A stretch of 64,000 nt of DNA, from contig NZ_QLSU01000011.1 of NCBI RefSeq assembly GCF_003268775.1, forward strand, positions 238,437-302,436, given 5' to 3'. Every line of letters begins with the position of its first letter. The stretch's first letter is position 1. This stretch comes from Paraburkholderia unamae (GTDB lineage: Bacteria > Pseudomonadota > Gammaproteobacteria > Burkholderiales > Burkholderiaceae). The notes below the pieces were generated by a model that did not search any database, was not told the DNA's origin, and worked only from the letters and a program-made list of their open reading frames with translations. Below, piece by piece: positions 25,091 to 33,183 of the stretch. A program made the position numbers and the translations under genes.

Positions 25091-25825
25091 TTACGTACGC
25101 TCCCCGTTGATCGAGACCGGGCCATACGGGTAGGGCTTGCCGTTCTGGTTCACGAAATCCATGAAGTCGGCGCGCGCGCCAGGAAAGCCGATCATCTTCC
25201 ACGCGGCCATGTCGCGGTTGCCGCCGTGGATCGGGTCGCAGAAGTAGCCTTCGCGCGTGTTCTGCAACAACTGGCCGAAGAACACCGTGGCCGGCACGCC
25301 GTCCAGTTCGACCTTGCCCGCTTCGAGCGCGGCAAGCACGCTGTCGCGCGTGGCGGCGTCGAGGGCGTCGAAGTTCTTGCCGTACGCCTTCGTGCAATAC
25401 GCATTCACGGCGGCGATGCCGAGCCGGTAGATGTCGCGCGGCACGAGCTTCAACTGGTAGCCGAGTTCGGGCACGCCTTGCTGGAACGGCCCCTGCATGT
25501 ACCAGAGCGCGCCGTGCGCGTAGGGCGTGTCCATCTGGCGGTCGATGAATTCGGGCACGCCGGCTTGCAGCGCGCCGGGGCCTTCGGCGTCGGCGGGAAT
25601 CAGGCGGTCGGCGGCGGCTTCGACAAAGGCCCACTCGCGCGCGTCGAAGAAGCGCGGTTTGTAGGCGGCGGCCTGCGCGGCGCCGGGCGCGGAGTCCGCG
25701 CTGGCGGCGGTCGGTGCGCTCGACGGCTTCGAGCCGCCCTCGCAGCCGGCCAGCGCGCTGGCGGGAACCAGGACGGCGGCCGTACGTAGGAAGCCCCGGC
25801 GTGTCGTGAGAGGAGATTCGGGCAT
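25091..25825 (-). CDS. Gluconate 2-dehydrogenase-type gamma subunit, Tat-exported
   Basis: 244 residues from ATG 25825. The longer frame to 25951 lacks a signal peptide at its N-terminus. A Tat motif (TRRGFLRTA, Arg9-Arg10) is followed by a hydrophobic stretch and ALAGC with Cys28, which could also make it a lipoprotein. The body (FFDAREWAFVEAAADRLIPAD, FIDRQMDTPYAHGALWYMQG, GYFCDPIHGGNRDMAAWKMIG) is the gluconate 2-dehydrogenase subunit 3 family, which carries the FAD subunit across the membrane. It is the first gene of the operon, 111 bases from a LacI-type palindrome. It has no strong ribosome site. Confidence 0.88.
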   Translation of the reverse strand: MPESPLTTRRGFLRTAAVLVPASALAGCEGGSKPSSAPTAASADSAPGAAQAAAYKPRFFDAREWAFVEAAADRLIPADAEGPGALQAGVPEFIDRQMDTPYAHGALWYMQGPFQQGVPELGYQLKLVPRDIYRLGIAAVNAYCTKAYGKNFDALDAATRDSVLAALEAGKVELDGVPATVFFGQLLQNTREGYFCDPIHGGNRDMAAWKMIGFPGARADFMDFVNQNGKPYPYGPVSINGERT

Positions 25826-25928
25826 TGTAGGATTCTGTATGAGTTCGGCACGGCGTGAATCCACCGTGTCCGCGCAGCGATCTTCGCCGCTACGCATGCA
25901 TGCCGCCGCAGCGGCCATCAGTCCGGGC

Positions 25929-25957
25929 ATATTAAATGGAACCGGTTCCATGATTCG
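25929..25957 (-). promoter_or_regulatory. Palindromic operator next to a -10 box, before the gluconate-dehydrogenase-type operon
   Basis: ATGGAACC-GGTTCCAT (25936-25951) is a perfect 16-base palindrome with the central CCGG typical of LacI/GalR operators. On the minus strand it is followed by TAATAT (25934-25929). A -35 at the right distance (CGAATC) is poor. Confidence 0.65.
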
Positions 25958-26100
25958 GCGGTGATTTTACAATAATCCGTTACCAGGGCTGTACCGATCG
26001 CGCAAAGGGTAGTGGGGCGGCCTCGGGCTGTTCGGGGTGGCTCCGGGTCACTGCGGGTCGCGTTCAGGCGCTCTCCGAACAAACCCTAACAAATGCAATA

Positions 26101-26152
26101 AGTTGTTTGACAACTACGACGAGCGAATGCTACTGTGCGTTGTATTGACAAC
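26101..26152 (+). promoter_or_regulatory. Promoter region with two GTTGT/ACAAC inverted repeats
   Basis: AGTTGT-TTG-ACAACT (26101-26115) is a perfect palindrome that contains a TTGACA -35 (26107-26112). TACTGT at 26131-26136, 18 bases on, is a possible -10. A second repeat, GTTGT-ATTG-ACAAC (26139-26152), covers the expected start of transcription. Operators at -35 and +1 fit repression by the FadR-type protein at 48691. Confidence 0.65.
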
Positions 26153-26175
26153 CCACCATCCCAGCACGAGGCCTC

Positions 26176-27123
26176 ATGAACGTGTCCCCGATTCTCGAGA
26201 GCGAATTCGCCTCGACCGTGATGGCAGTGCCGCCGCTCGCACGCCGCCCTGACTTCTCCCTCGACGTCGAACAGAACCGCAAGCTGATCCGCCATATGGA
26301 AGCGGGCGGTATCCGCACGCTGTTGTACGGCGGCAATGCGAATCTGTACCACGTCGCCGTGAGCGAATTCCGCGAGTTGCTTGACATGCTCGCCGACCTC
26401 ACCGCGCCCGAAACGCGCGTGATTCCGGCCATCGGTCCCGACTACGGCAAGATGCTCGACCAGGCGCGCATCCTCGCGCAAACGCAATACCAGACGGCCA
26501 TGGTGCTGCCGCTGTCGGGCTTCACCACGCCCGCCGGCGTGGAAACGGGCCTCACGCGCATCGCCGACACCGCGGGCATTCCGCTCACGCTCTATATCAA
26601 GAGCGAAGACTATGTCGACGTCGACACGCTCGTGCGCCTGATCGACCGGGGCACGCTCATTGCGGTCAAGTACGCCATCGTGCGCAAGGACCCGGCGAAC
26701 GACCCGTATCTGCGCCGCCTGCTGGAAAGCGTGCCGGCTTCGAAGGTCGTGTCGGGCATGGGCGAGCGCCCGGCGCTCGTGCATGTGCGCGACTTCGGCC
26801 TGGCCGCCTGGACCACGGGCTCGGGCTGTATCGCGTCGAACGCCATCATGGCGCTCCTGAAGGCGGCGAAGGAAGGCCGTGCAGAAGAAGCGCAACGCCT
26901 CTACGATGCATTCATGCCGCTCGAAACGCTGCGCGACGACATCTCGCTCATCCGCGTGCTGCACGACGCCGTGACGCTTTCGGGCATCGCCGACATGGGT
27001 CCGATCCTGCCGCTGCTCTCGCAGTCGCCGGCCGAAGCCCTGCCGGCCATCGGCGACGCGGCCAAGGCGCTGCTCGCATTCGAGCAGAAGCTGGCCGCCT
27101 CGGCACAAACCGCCAACGCCTGA
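26176..27123 (+). CDS. DapA-superfamily dehydratase/aldolase, probable 2-keto-3-deoxy sugar acid dehydratase
   Basis: 315 residues of the (beta/alpha)8 dihydrodipicolinate synthase superfamily. Lys165 in LIAVKYAIVRKDP is the Schiff-base lysine and Tyr140 in PLTLYIKSEDY the catalytic tyrosine. The usual GTTGE loop reads YGGNANLYH, so it is neither a true DapA nor a standard KdgD. Next to a ketoglutarate semialdehyde dehydrogenase (32 bases downstream), the likely reaction is dehydration of a 2-keto-3-deoxy acid such as L-2-keto-3-deoxyarabonate or 5-keto-4-deoxyglucarate to alpha-ketoglutarate semialdehyde. The promoter carries two GntR-type operators. The reaction is inferred from context. 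Confidence 0.82.
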   Translation: MNVSPILESEFASTVMAVPPLARRPDFSLDVEQNRKLIRHMEAGGIRTLLYGGNANLYHVAVSEFRELLDMLADLTAPETRVIPAIGPDYGKMLDQARILAQTQYQTAMVLPLSGFTTPAGVETGLTRIADTAGIPLTLYIKSEDYVDVDTLVRLIDRGTLIAVKYAIVRKDPANDPYLRRLLESVPASKVVSGMGERPALVHVRDFGLAAWTTGSGCIASNAIMALLKAAKEGRAEEAQRLYDAFMPLETLRDDISLIRVLHDAVTLSGIADMGPILPLLSQSPAEALPAIGDAAKALLAFEQKLAASAQTANA

Positions 27124-27155
27124 GCGGCGGCAACAAGCACTTGAACGGAGCGAAC

Positions 27156-28736
27156 ATGCAGATTAACGGAGCAATGCTGCTGGGCGCGCAAGCGGTGCGC
27201 GGCGAGGCGGGCGAGATGCGCGCCTTCGCGCCCGCGCTCGGCCAGGAGATCGAGCCGTCGTTCGGCCTCGGCGGCAAGGCCGAAGTCGCGCGCGCCTGTG
27301 AACTCGCGGCGCAGGCGTTCGACGCCTTCCGCGCCGCCCCGCACGAGACCCGTGCGCGCCTGCTCGAAGCAATTGCCGAACGCATTCTCGGCATCGGCGA
27401 AGCGCTGATCGAGCGTGCGCACCTTGAGTCGGCGCTGCCCAAGGCGCGCCTGGAAGGCGAGCGCGGCCGCACGGTCGGTCAGCTGCGCCTGTTCGCGTCG
27501 CTCGTGCGCGACGGCCGCTGGTGCGGCGCCGTGCTCGACTCGGCGCTGCCCGAGCGCAAGCCGCTGCCGCGCTCGGACCTGCGCGCGCATCGTATTCCGG
27601 TCGGCCCCGTGGCCGTGTTCGGCGCGAGCAACTTCCCGCTGGCGTTTTCGGTGGCGGGCGGCGATACCGCCTCGGCGCTGGCCGCCGGTTGCCCGGTCGT
27701 CGTGAAGGCGCATCTGGCGCACCCCGGCACGTCGGAACTCGTGGGCCGCGCGATTCAGCAGGCCGTGGCTGACGTCGGTCTGCCCGAAGGCGTGTTCTCG
27801 CTGGTGTTCGGCGGCGGCAACGAAGCGGGCGAAGCGCTCGTGGCGCATCCGGCCATCAAGGCGGTGGGCTTCACGGGTTCGCGTCGCGGCGGTCTCGCGC
27901 TGTCGCACATCGCGGCCGCGCGCCCCGAGCCGATCCCCGTCTACGCGGAAATGAGCAGCATCAACCCGATGCTCGTGCTGCCCGCGGCGCTGGCCGCTCG
28001 CGGCGAAGCGCTTGCGCAGGGCTTCGTCGATTCGCTCACGATGGGCGTGGGCCAGTTCTGCACGAACCCGGGCCTCGTGCTGGCGATCGACTCGCCGGAA
28101 CTCGACCGCTTCGTGAAGGCGGCGAGCGCGGCGCTCACGCAAAAGCCCTCGCAAAGCATGCTGACGGCGGGCATCGCCTCGACGTATGGCGAAGCCGTTG
28201 CGGCGCGCAAGCAGTTGCCGGGCATCGAAAATCTGGCTGAAGGCACGAAGACGGGCGCGCACTGCGACGCGCTGCCGGTCCTCTTCAAGGCGAGCGCCGA
28301 GCAGTTCCTCGCGCAGCACGCGTTGTCGGACGAGATTTTCGGGCCGACTTCGGTGGTCGTGGCGTGCCGCGACGAAGCCGAACTCGCGCGTGTGGCCGAG
28401 CACCTGGAAGGCCAGCTCACGGCGACGCTGCACATCGACCGCGACGATTACGCGATGGCCGCGCGCCTCATGCCGATCCTCGAACGCAAGGCGGGCCGCA
28501 TTCTCGCGAACGGCTTCCCGACGGGCGTCGAAGTGTCGTACGCAATGGTTCACGGCGGCCCGTTCCCGGCCACGTCGGACGCGCGCACGACCTCGGTGGG
28601 CGCGATGGCGATCGAGCGCTTCCTGCGCCCGGTCTGCTATCAGGATCTGCCGGCCGAACTTCTGCCGGTCACACTCCAGAACGACAATCCGCTCGCGCTG
28701 TGGCGTCTGCGCGACGGCGAACTGGTGCGCAAGTAA
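27156..28736 (+). CDS. Alpha-ketoglutarate semialdehyde (2,5-dioxovalerate) dehydrogenase
   Basis: 526 residues from ATG 27156 (CGGAGCG upstream; the TTG at 27141 is less likely). Aldehyde dehydrogenase features are all present: FGASNFPLAF (155-164), Lys184 in VVKAH, FTGS (239-242), the general base Glu265 in YAEMSSINP and the nucleophile Cys302 in GQFCTNPG. The length and the EMSSINP motif match the KGSADH type III enzymes that end aldarate, hydroxyproline and oxidative pentose pathways by making alpha-ketoglutarate with NADP+. It follows the DapA-like gene and is closed by a terminator. Confidence 0.92.
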   Translation: MQINGAMLLGAQAVRGEAGEMRAFAPALGQEIEPSFGLGGKAEVARACELAAQAFDAFRAAPHETRARLLEAIAERILGIGEALIERAHLESALPKARLEGERGRTVGQLRLFASLVRDGRWCGAVLDSALPERKPLPRSDLRAHRIPVGPVAVFGASNFPLAFSVAGGDTASALAAGCPVVVKAHLAHPGTSELVGRAIQQAVADVGLPEGVFSLVFGGGNEAGEALVAHPAIKAVGFTGSRRGGLALSHIAAARPEPIPVYAEMSSINPMLVLPAALAARGEALAQGFVDSLTMGVGQFCTNPGLVLAIDSPELDRFVKAASAALTQKPSQSMLTAGIASTYGEAVAARKQLPGIENLAEGTKTGAHCDALPVLFKASAEQFLAQHALSDEIFGPTSVVVACRDEAELARVAEHLEGQLTATLHIDRDDYAMAARLMPILERKAGRILANGFPTGVEVSYAMVHGGPFPATSDARTTSVGAMAIERFLRPVCYQDLPAELLPVTLQNDNPLALWRLRDGELVRK

Positions 28737-28758
28737 TCCCGCGAAAGCGGGCCGGAGA

Positions 28759-28788
28759 AGCGCCTGCGGCAGTCCCGCAGGCGCTTTG
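28759..28788 (+). terminator. Terminator after the semialdehyde dehydrogenase gene
   Basis: AGCGCCTGCGG and CCGCAGGCGCT form an 11-pair stem around CAGTC, followed by TT. It separates the two-gene unit from the ABC importer operon. Confidence 0.75.
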
Positions 28789-28861
28789 CCCAACACCGGG
28801 CCAACAGCAGGCCAACAACCGCCTCACAGCATTCTCACAACAGTCTCGCAAAAAGCTTGAC

Positions 28862-28896
28862 GTTGCTTGACAACTTGGTGCGTGGTTCGGCATCCT
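28862..28896 (+). promoter_or_regulatory. Candidate promoter/operator of the ABC importer operon
   Basis: GTTGC-TTG-ACAAC (28862-28874) repeats the palindrome seen at 26101 with one mismatch and again contains TTGACA (28867-28872). A weak -10 (CATCCT, 28891-28896) lies 18 bases further. Confidence 0.55.
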
Positions 28897-28970
28897 TTAA
28901 CGTGGCCCAGTTATAAAAGAATCAACGGGTTGCGAGAAAACAATTCCATAGACAGATGCGAGGAGATGCG

Positions 28971-30137
28971 ATGTTCGATGGACGTTTGAAGGCCAGGATG
29001 CTGGCCGTGTGTGTGGCGGCCGCCACGGCGCTCGGCATGAGCGCGGCAAAGGCCGATCCCGTTTCGCTCAACATTGTCGACGTGGCCGGGAACCTCCAGC
29101 TCACGCAAAAGGCTTTCGAGGCGTTCAAGGCGAAGAATCCGAACCTCGTCTCCAACATCACTTACACCAACGCGCCCGCGCCGCAGTTGCCTGGCAAGAT
29201 CAAGGCGATGCAGGCCGCCGGCCGCGCGGACATCGATCTCGTGCTCACGGGCACCGACGCGCTCGCCGCGGGCATCGAACAGAACCTGTGGATGAAGCTG
29301 CTGCCCGACCAGCAGGCGGCGCTGCCGGGCGTGCTCGACAAGTACGCGCCGGGCCCGCGCAAGATGCAGGACCTCGCGCAAGGCTACGGCCTCGAAGTGT
29401 CGTACATGCCGGCCGGTCCGCTGATCGAATACAACCCGGCCAAGGTCGCCAAGCCGCCGCAAACGCCGCAGGAACTGCTGGCGTGGTGCAAGGCGAACCC
29501 CGGCAAGCTGATTTACGCGCGTCCGGCCAACTCGGGCCCCGGCCGCACGTTCCTGATGGGCCTGCCGTATCTGCTCGGCGACAAGAACCCGCAAGACCCG
29601 ATCAACGGCTGGGACAAGACCTGGGCGTTCCTGAAGGAGCTGAACTCGTGCGTGCCGTACTACCCCGGCGGCACCTCGGCGGTGATGAAGGAACTGGGCG
29701 AGGGCACGCGCGACATGACCGTGACCGTGACGGGCTGGGACATCAACCCGCGCGCGCTCGGCATCGTGCCCGCCGACTTCAAGGTTCAGGCGTTCAACAA
29801 CATGACGTGGGTGAACGACGCCCATTACATGGTCGTGCCCAAGGGCGTGTCGAAAGAGAAGCTCGCGGTGCTGTTCAAGCTCATGAACTTCATGCTCGAA
29901 CCGCAGCAGCAGGCCATGACGTATGACGACGGCTACTTCTATCCGGGCCCGGCGGTGAAGGACGTCACGCTGCAAATGGCGCCGAAGGAAAGCCAGGATG
30001 TGATCGCGAAGTACGGCCGCCCCGAGTATGCGAAATGGCTCACGGCCTATCCGCATGTCCAGCCGCTTTCGGCGCAGGCGATGGTGGCGGCGTTCCAGAA
30101 ATGGGACCGCGAAGTCGGCTCGCAGAAGTCCCAGTAA
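28971..30137 (+). CDS. ABC transporter periplasmic substrate-binding protein (polyamine/iron-type fold)
   Basis: 388 residues. ATG 28971 follows AGGAG at six bases; ATG 28956 does not. A signal peptide ends about residue 27 (GMSAAKA-DP). The mature protein is a type 2 binding protein (SLNIVDVAGNLQLTQKAFEAF, VLTGTDALAAGIEQNLW), the class that serves PotABC- or AfuABC-like importers. The following genes for one ATPase and two permeases complete the transporter, and L-arabonate-type dehydratase is in the same row, so the cargo is probably a sugar acid rather than a polyamine. That assignment is from context. Confidence 0.87.
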   Translation: MFDGRLKARMLAVCVAAATALGMSAAKADPVSLNIVDVAGNLQLTQKAFEAFKAKNPNLVSNITYTNAPAPQLPGKIKAMQAAGRADIDLVLTGTDALAAGIEQNLWMKLLPDQQAALPGVLDKYAPGPRKMQDLAQGYGLEVSYMPAGPLIEYNPAKVAKPPQTPQELLAWCKANPGKLIYARPANSGPGRTFLMGLPYLLGDKNPQDPINGWDKTWAFLKELNSCVPYYPGGTSAVMKELGEGTRDMTVTVTGWDINPRALGIVPADFKVQAFNNMTWVNDAHYMVVPKGVSKEKLAVLFKLMNFMLEPQQQAMTYDDGYFYPGPAVKDVTLQMAPKESQDVIAKYGRPEYAKWLTAYPHVQPLSAQAMVAAFQKWDREVGSQKSQ

Positions 30138-30243
30138 CGCGAGGAAGAGTCAGCGATGGACGGACGGCGCTCATGGGCTTCAGTGTTGAACGCCGTTCGC
30201 GATCCATGCTCGTGTAGTTGACTATGCTGGTCAGGAACGTGTC

Positions 30244-31335
30244 ATGAAGCATTCTTTCGATCGTCTGCGCCTCGACTCGGTGTGCCGTAGTTTCACCAAC
30301 GCGGAGGGGACGCAGCTCGCGGCGCTGCGCGGTCTCGACCTCGACATTCGCCGCGGCGAATTCATTGCGCTGCTCGGGCCTTCGGGCTGCGGGAAATCCA
30401 CGGCGCTCAATTGCATTGCGGGTCTGCAACCGCTCACGAGCGGCAGCATCTGGCTGGACGACCTGCGTATCGACGTGCTGCCGCCCGAGAAGCGCGGCTT
30501 CGGCATGGTGTTTCAGAACTACGCGTTGTTCCCGCACATGACGGTGCTGGAAAACGTGGGCTTCGGCCTGAAGATGCAGGGCGTGCCGCGCGAAGACGCG
30601 AAGCGCCGCGCGCGCGAGGCACTGCAACTCGTGCAACTGGTGGGCCACGAAAACAAGCTACCGGGCCAGCTTTCGGGCGGCCAGCAGCAGCGCGTGGCCA
30701 TTGCCCGCGCCATCGTGATCGAGCCGCCGCTCGTGCTGATGGACGAGCCGCTCTCGAACCTCGACACCAAGCTGCGCATTGAAATGCGCGCGGAAATCCG
30801 CCGCATTCACGGGCAACTGGAGCGCGCGACGATCTACGTGACGCACGACCAGGACGAAGCGCTTTCGATGGCGGACCGCATCGTCGTGATGAAAGAGGGC
30901 GTCGTGCAGCAGGTGGCCACGCCCAAGGAAGTGTATAGCCGCCCCTCGAATCTGCACGTGGCGCGCTTCATGGGCTTTCGCAATGTGCTGCCGTTCGCCA
31001 TTACCGGCGAGCAGGGCGGCCACATTGCGATGTCGTCGTCGGGCATCACGCTGACCGGCGTGCCGATGGGCGATATGGCAGCCAAAAGCGGCGGCAACGA
31101 GATCTCGGTGGCCATGCGCCCCGAAGACTTCGAGCGTGCCAACGCGGGCGACGCCAACGCGTTCGACGTCGAAGTGGAAATGGTCGAATACGGCGGCCGC
31201 GATTCGCTGCTGCTCGCCAACGCGCCGTTCGGCAAGCTGTGGGCGCGCGTGGAAGGCGAATTCGAAGCGGGCGAGCGCGCCACGCTGCGCGTTGCGCCTT
31301 CGCATGTGCTGGCCTACGCGGAGCGTGCGTCGTGA
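30244..31335 (+). CDS. ABC transporter ATP-binding protein (PotA/FbpC type)
   Basis: 363 residues. Walker A is GPSGCGKST (45-53), the signature is LSGGQQQR (143-150), and Walker B LVLMDEP (163-169) is followed by the D-loop SNLD and the switch histidine in YVTHDQDEA. After about residue 240 there is a C-terminal OB-fold (TOBE) regulatory domain (ISVAMRPEDFERANAG, APSHVLAYAE-like end). It powers the importer made with the two permeases downstream. Its stop overlaps the next start by four bases (GTGA). Confidence 0.93.
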   Translation: MKHSFDRLRLDSVCRSFTNAEGTQLAALRGLDLDIRRGEFIALLGPSGCGKSTALNCIAGLQPLTSGSIWLDDLRIDVLPPEKRGFGMVFQNYALFPHMTVLENVGFGLKMQGVPREDAKRRAREALQLVQLVGHENKLPGQLSGGQQQRVAIARAIVIEPPLVLMDEPLSNLDTKLRIEMRAEIRRIHGQLERATIYVTHDQDEALSMADRIVVMKEGVVQQVATPKEVYSRPSNLHVARFMGFRNVLPFAITGEQGGHIAMSSSGITLTGVPMGDMAAKSGGNEISVAMRPEDFERANAGDANAFDVEVEMVEYGGRDSLLLANAPFGKLWARVEGEFEAGERATLRVAPSHVLAYAERAS

Positions 31336-32213
31336 GCACGCTCATCCCGTCGCTGACCCGCGCGCCGCGCGATTCGCGCGGCTGGCTCGTCACGCCCGCG
31401 CTCGGCTTCATCATCGCGATGTTCCTCTATCCGTTCGCCTACGGTCTCGTGCTGTCGTTCAAGCCGATGAACGGCGGCGGCATGTTCGCGAATTACCTCC
31501 AGTTCATTCACGACCTCGCGCTGTGGCCCACGGTGTTCGTCACGCTCAAACTGGCGGTGCCCGCGACCATCATCAATGTCGGGCTCTCGCTGCCGGTCGC
31601 GTTCGCGCTGCGCCGCAAGTCGCCGTACCAGAAGCTCGTGACCACGCTGCTCGTGATTCCCGTCACGCTCGGCACGGTGCTGATCGCCGACGGCATGCTC
31701 AGCTACTTCGGCCCGAACGGCTGGTTCCCGCAGGCGCTGCACGCGCTGCATCTGTACACGAGCGAAGAGATCCGCCTCACGCACAACTACTGGGGCGTGC
31801 TGATCTCGCTGATCGTTTCGGGTTTTCCGTTCGCTTTCCTGCTCACGCTCTCGTACATCACGGGCATCGACCCGACGCTCGCGCGCGCGGCGGCCACGCT
31901 CGGTGCGGGCCCGTGGCAGCAGTTCCGTCAAATCTATCTGCCGCTGCTCGCGCCCGGTCTCACGATGGCCGCGTGTCTTTCGTTCGTGCAGGCGTATTCG
32001 GTGTTCCCTTCGGCGGTGCTGCTCGGCGCGCCCGCCGGTCCCACGCGCGTGATCTCCATCGCGGCAGCGGAGGCGGCGTTCGAGAGCTATGACTACTCGC
32101 TCGCCTCGACCATCGCGATCGTGATGGGCTTCGTGCAGTTGATCGTCGTGGCCGCGATGTTGAGCGCCAGGCGCTTCTTCTACTCGGGCCCGGTGAGCGG
32201 AGGGAAAGGCTGA
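31332..32213 (+). CDS. ABC transporter permease 1
   Basis: 293 residues from GTG 31332, which overlaps the ATPase stop. Six hydrophobic segments are seen, with the binding-protein-dependent transport EAA loop near ATLGAGPWQQFRQIYLPLLAPG, where the permease touches the ATPase. The first half (GWLVTPALGFIIAMFLYPFAYG) matches PotB-like permeases. It pairs with the next gene, whose ATG shares one base with this stop (TGATG). Confidence 0.9.
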   Translation: MSTLIPSLTRAPRDSRGWLVTPALGFIIAMFLYPFAYGLVLSFKPMNGGGMFANYLQFIHDLALWPTVFVTLKLAVPATIINVGLSLPVAFALRRKSPYQKLVTTLLVIPVTLGTVLIADGMLSYFGPNGWFPQALHALHLYTSEEIRLTHNYWGVLISLIVSGFPFAFLLTLSYITGIDPTLARAAATLGAGPWQQFRQIYLPLLAPGLTMAACLSFVQAYSVFPSAVLLGAPAGPTRVISIAAAEAAFESYDYSLASTIAIVMGFVQLIVVAAMLSARRFFYSGPVSGGKG

Positions 32214-33139
32214 TGACCGCACATCAACGCAACGCGGCCGGCCTCAGCACGGAAGCGACGACGAGCGAGGAGCGTTCCACGTCCGCCGCCAACGTCGAGC
32301 AGGCCAGGCCCGCTTCGCGCCTGCCCGAGGTGCTCTGGAAAGTATTCGTCTGGGGCGGCGTGGTGTTCTTCCTGCTCAACGTGCTGCTGCTGATCGCCAC
32401 CGTCGGCGTGAACTCCATCGCTACCCGCTGGTTCGGCACGCCGCTGCCGCAAGGCTTCACGCTGCACTGGTATGCGCAGGCGTGGCGCGACTTCCAGCTT
32501 TCGAGCGTGCTGTGGGTGACGTTCGAAGTGGTGGGCTCGGTCGTGCTGCTCTCCATCGCGCTGGGCGTGCCCGCCGCCTACGCGCTGGCGCGCGCGCAGT
32601 TCCCAGGCAAGCGCATTGCCATGCTGGTGTTCCTGCTGCCGCTCATGGTGCCGCCCGTCACGTACGGTATTCCGATGGCCACTGCCATGTACCAGATCGG
32701 CCTCGCGGGCACGCTGCCCGGCGTGATTCTCGCGAACCTCGTCCCCGCACTGCCGTTCGTGATCCTCGTGATGACGCCGTTCATCGAACAGATCGATCCG
32801 AACCTTGAATCGGCCGCGCGCATTTTCGGCGCGAACACGCTGCGCTATTTCCGTTATGTATTGCTGCCGCTTCTCGTGCCCGGGATGCTGGCGGCGGGGC
32901 TGCTCGTGCTCGTGCGCACGATCGGCATGTTCGAACTCACTTTCTTTACCGCCGGACCCGACACGCAAACGCTGGTGGTTGCGCTGTACTACGCCGTCTT
33001 CTCGACGGGCGTGCGTGCGCCGCAATCCATCGACGCGATGGCCATGATCTATATGGCCATCACGCTTGCGTGGGTGCTGGTCGCCCTGCAATTCGTCAGC
33101 CCGACACAGCTCGTGTCGCGCGTGAAGGAACAACGCTAG
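32213..33139 (+). CDS. ABC transporter permease 2
   Basis: 308 residues with a hydrophilic N-terminus of about 40 residues and six membrane segments. The EAA loop is ESAARIFGANTLRYFRYVLL-like, and VPPVTYGIPMATAMYQIGLAGT is typical of PotC-like permeases. Together with permease 1 and the ATPase it forms the inner-membrane importer for the substrate of the binding protein at 28971. IlvD/Edd dehydratase follows after 44 bases. Confidence 0.9.
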   Translation: MTAHQRNAAGLSTEATTSEERSTSAANVEQARPASRLPEVLWKVFVWGGVVFFLLNVLLLIATVGVNSIATRWFGTPLPQGFTLHWYAQAWRDFQLSSVLWVTFEVVGSVVLLSIALGVPAAYALARAQFPGKRIAMLVFLLPLMVPPVTYGIPMATAMYQIGLAGTLPGVILANLVPALPFVILVMTPFIEQIDPNLESAARIFGANTLRYFRYVLLPLLVPGMLAAGLLVLVRTIGMFELTFFTAGPDTQTLVVALYYAVFSTGVRAPQSIDAMAMIYMAITLAWVLVALQFVSPTQLVSRVKEQR

Positions 33140-33183
33140 CGCGCCGCCGGCGGCTTTACTGGAAACACCTGGAGCAACGCAAG

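Larger units (their letters stand above)
25826..26175. other. Divergent control region between two sugar-oxidation operons
   Basis: About 350 non-coding bases separate the gluconate-dehydrogenase-type operon (minus) from the DapA-like/KGSADH operon (plus). The left part holds the LacI-type palindrome and the right part two GntR-type palindromes. Nothing else is seen. Confidence 0.7.

Noticed and set aside
23261..25789. Plus-strand open frame of 842 codons
   Set aside because: It overlaps the GMC enzyme and gamma subunit genes, which are clearly coding. The plus product is repetitive Arg/Val/Ala/His sequence.
26901..28796. Minus-strand open frame of 631 codons
   Set aside because: It is opposite the KGSADH gene, which has all catalytic residues.
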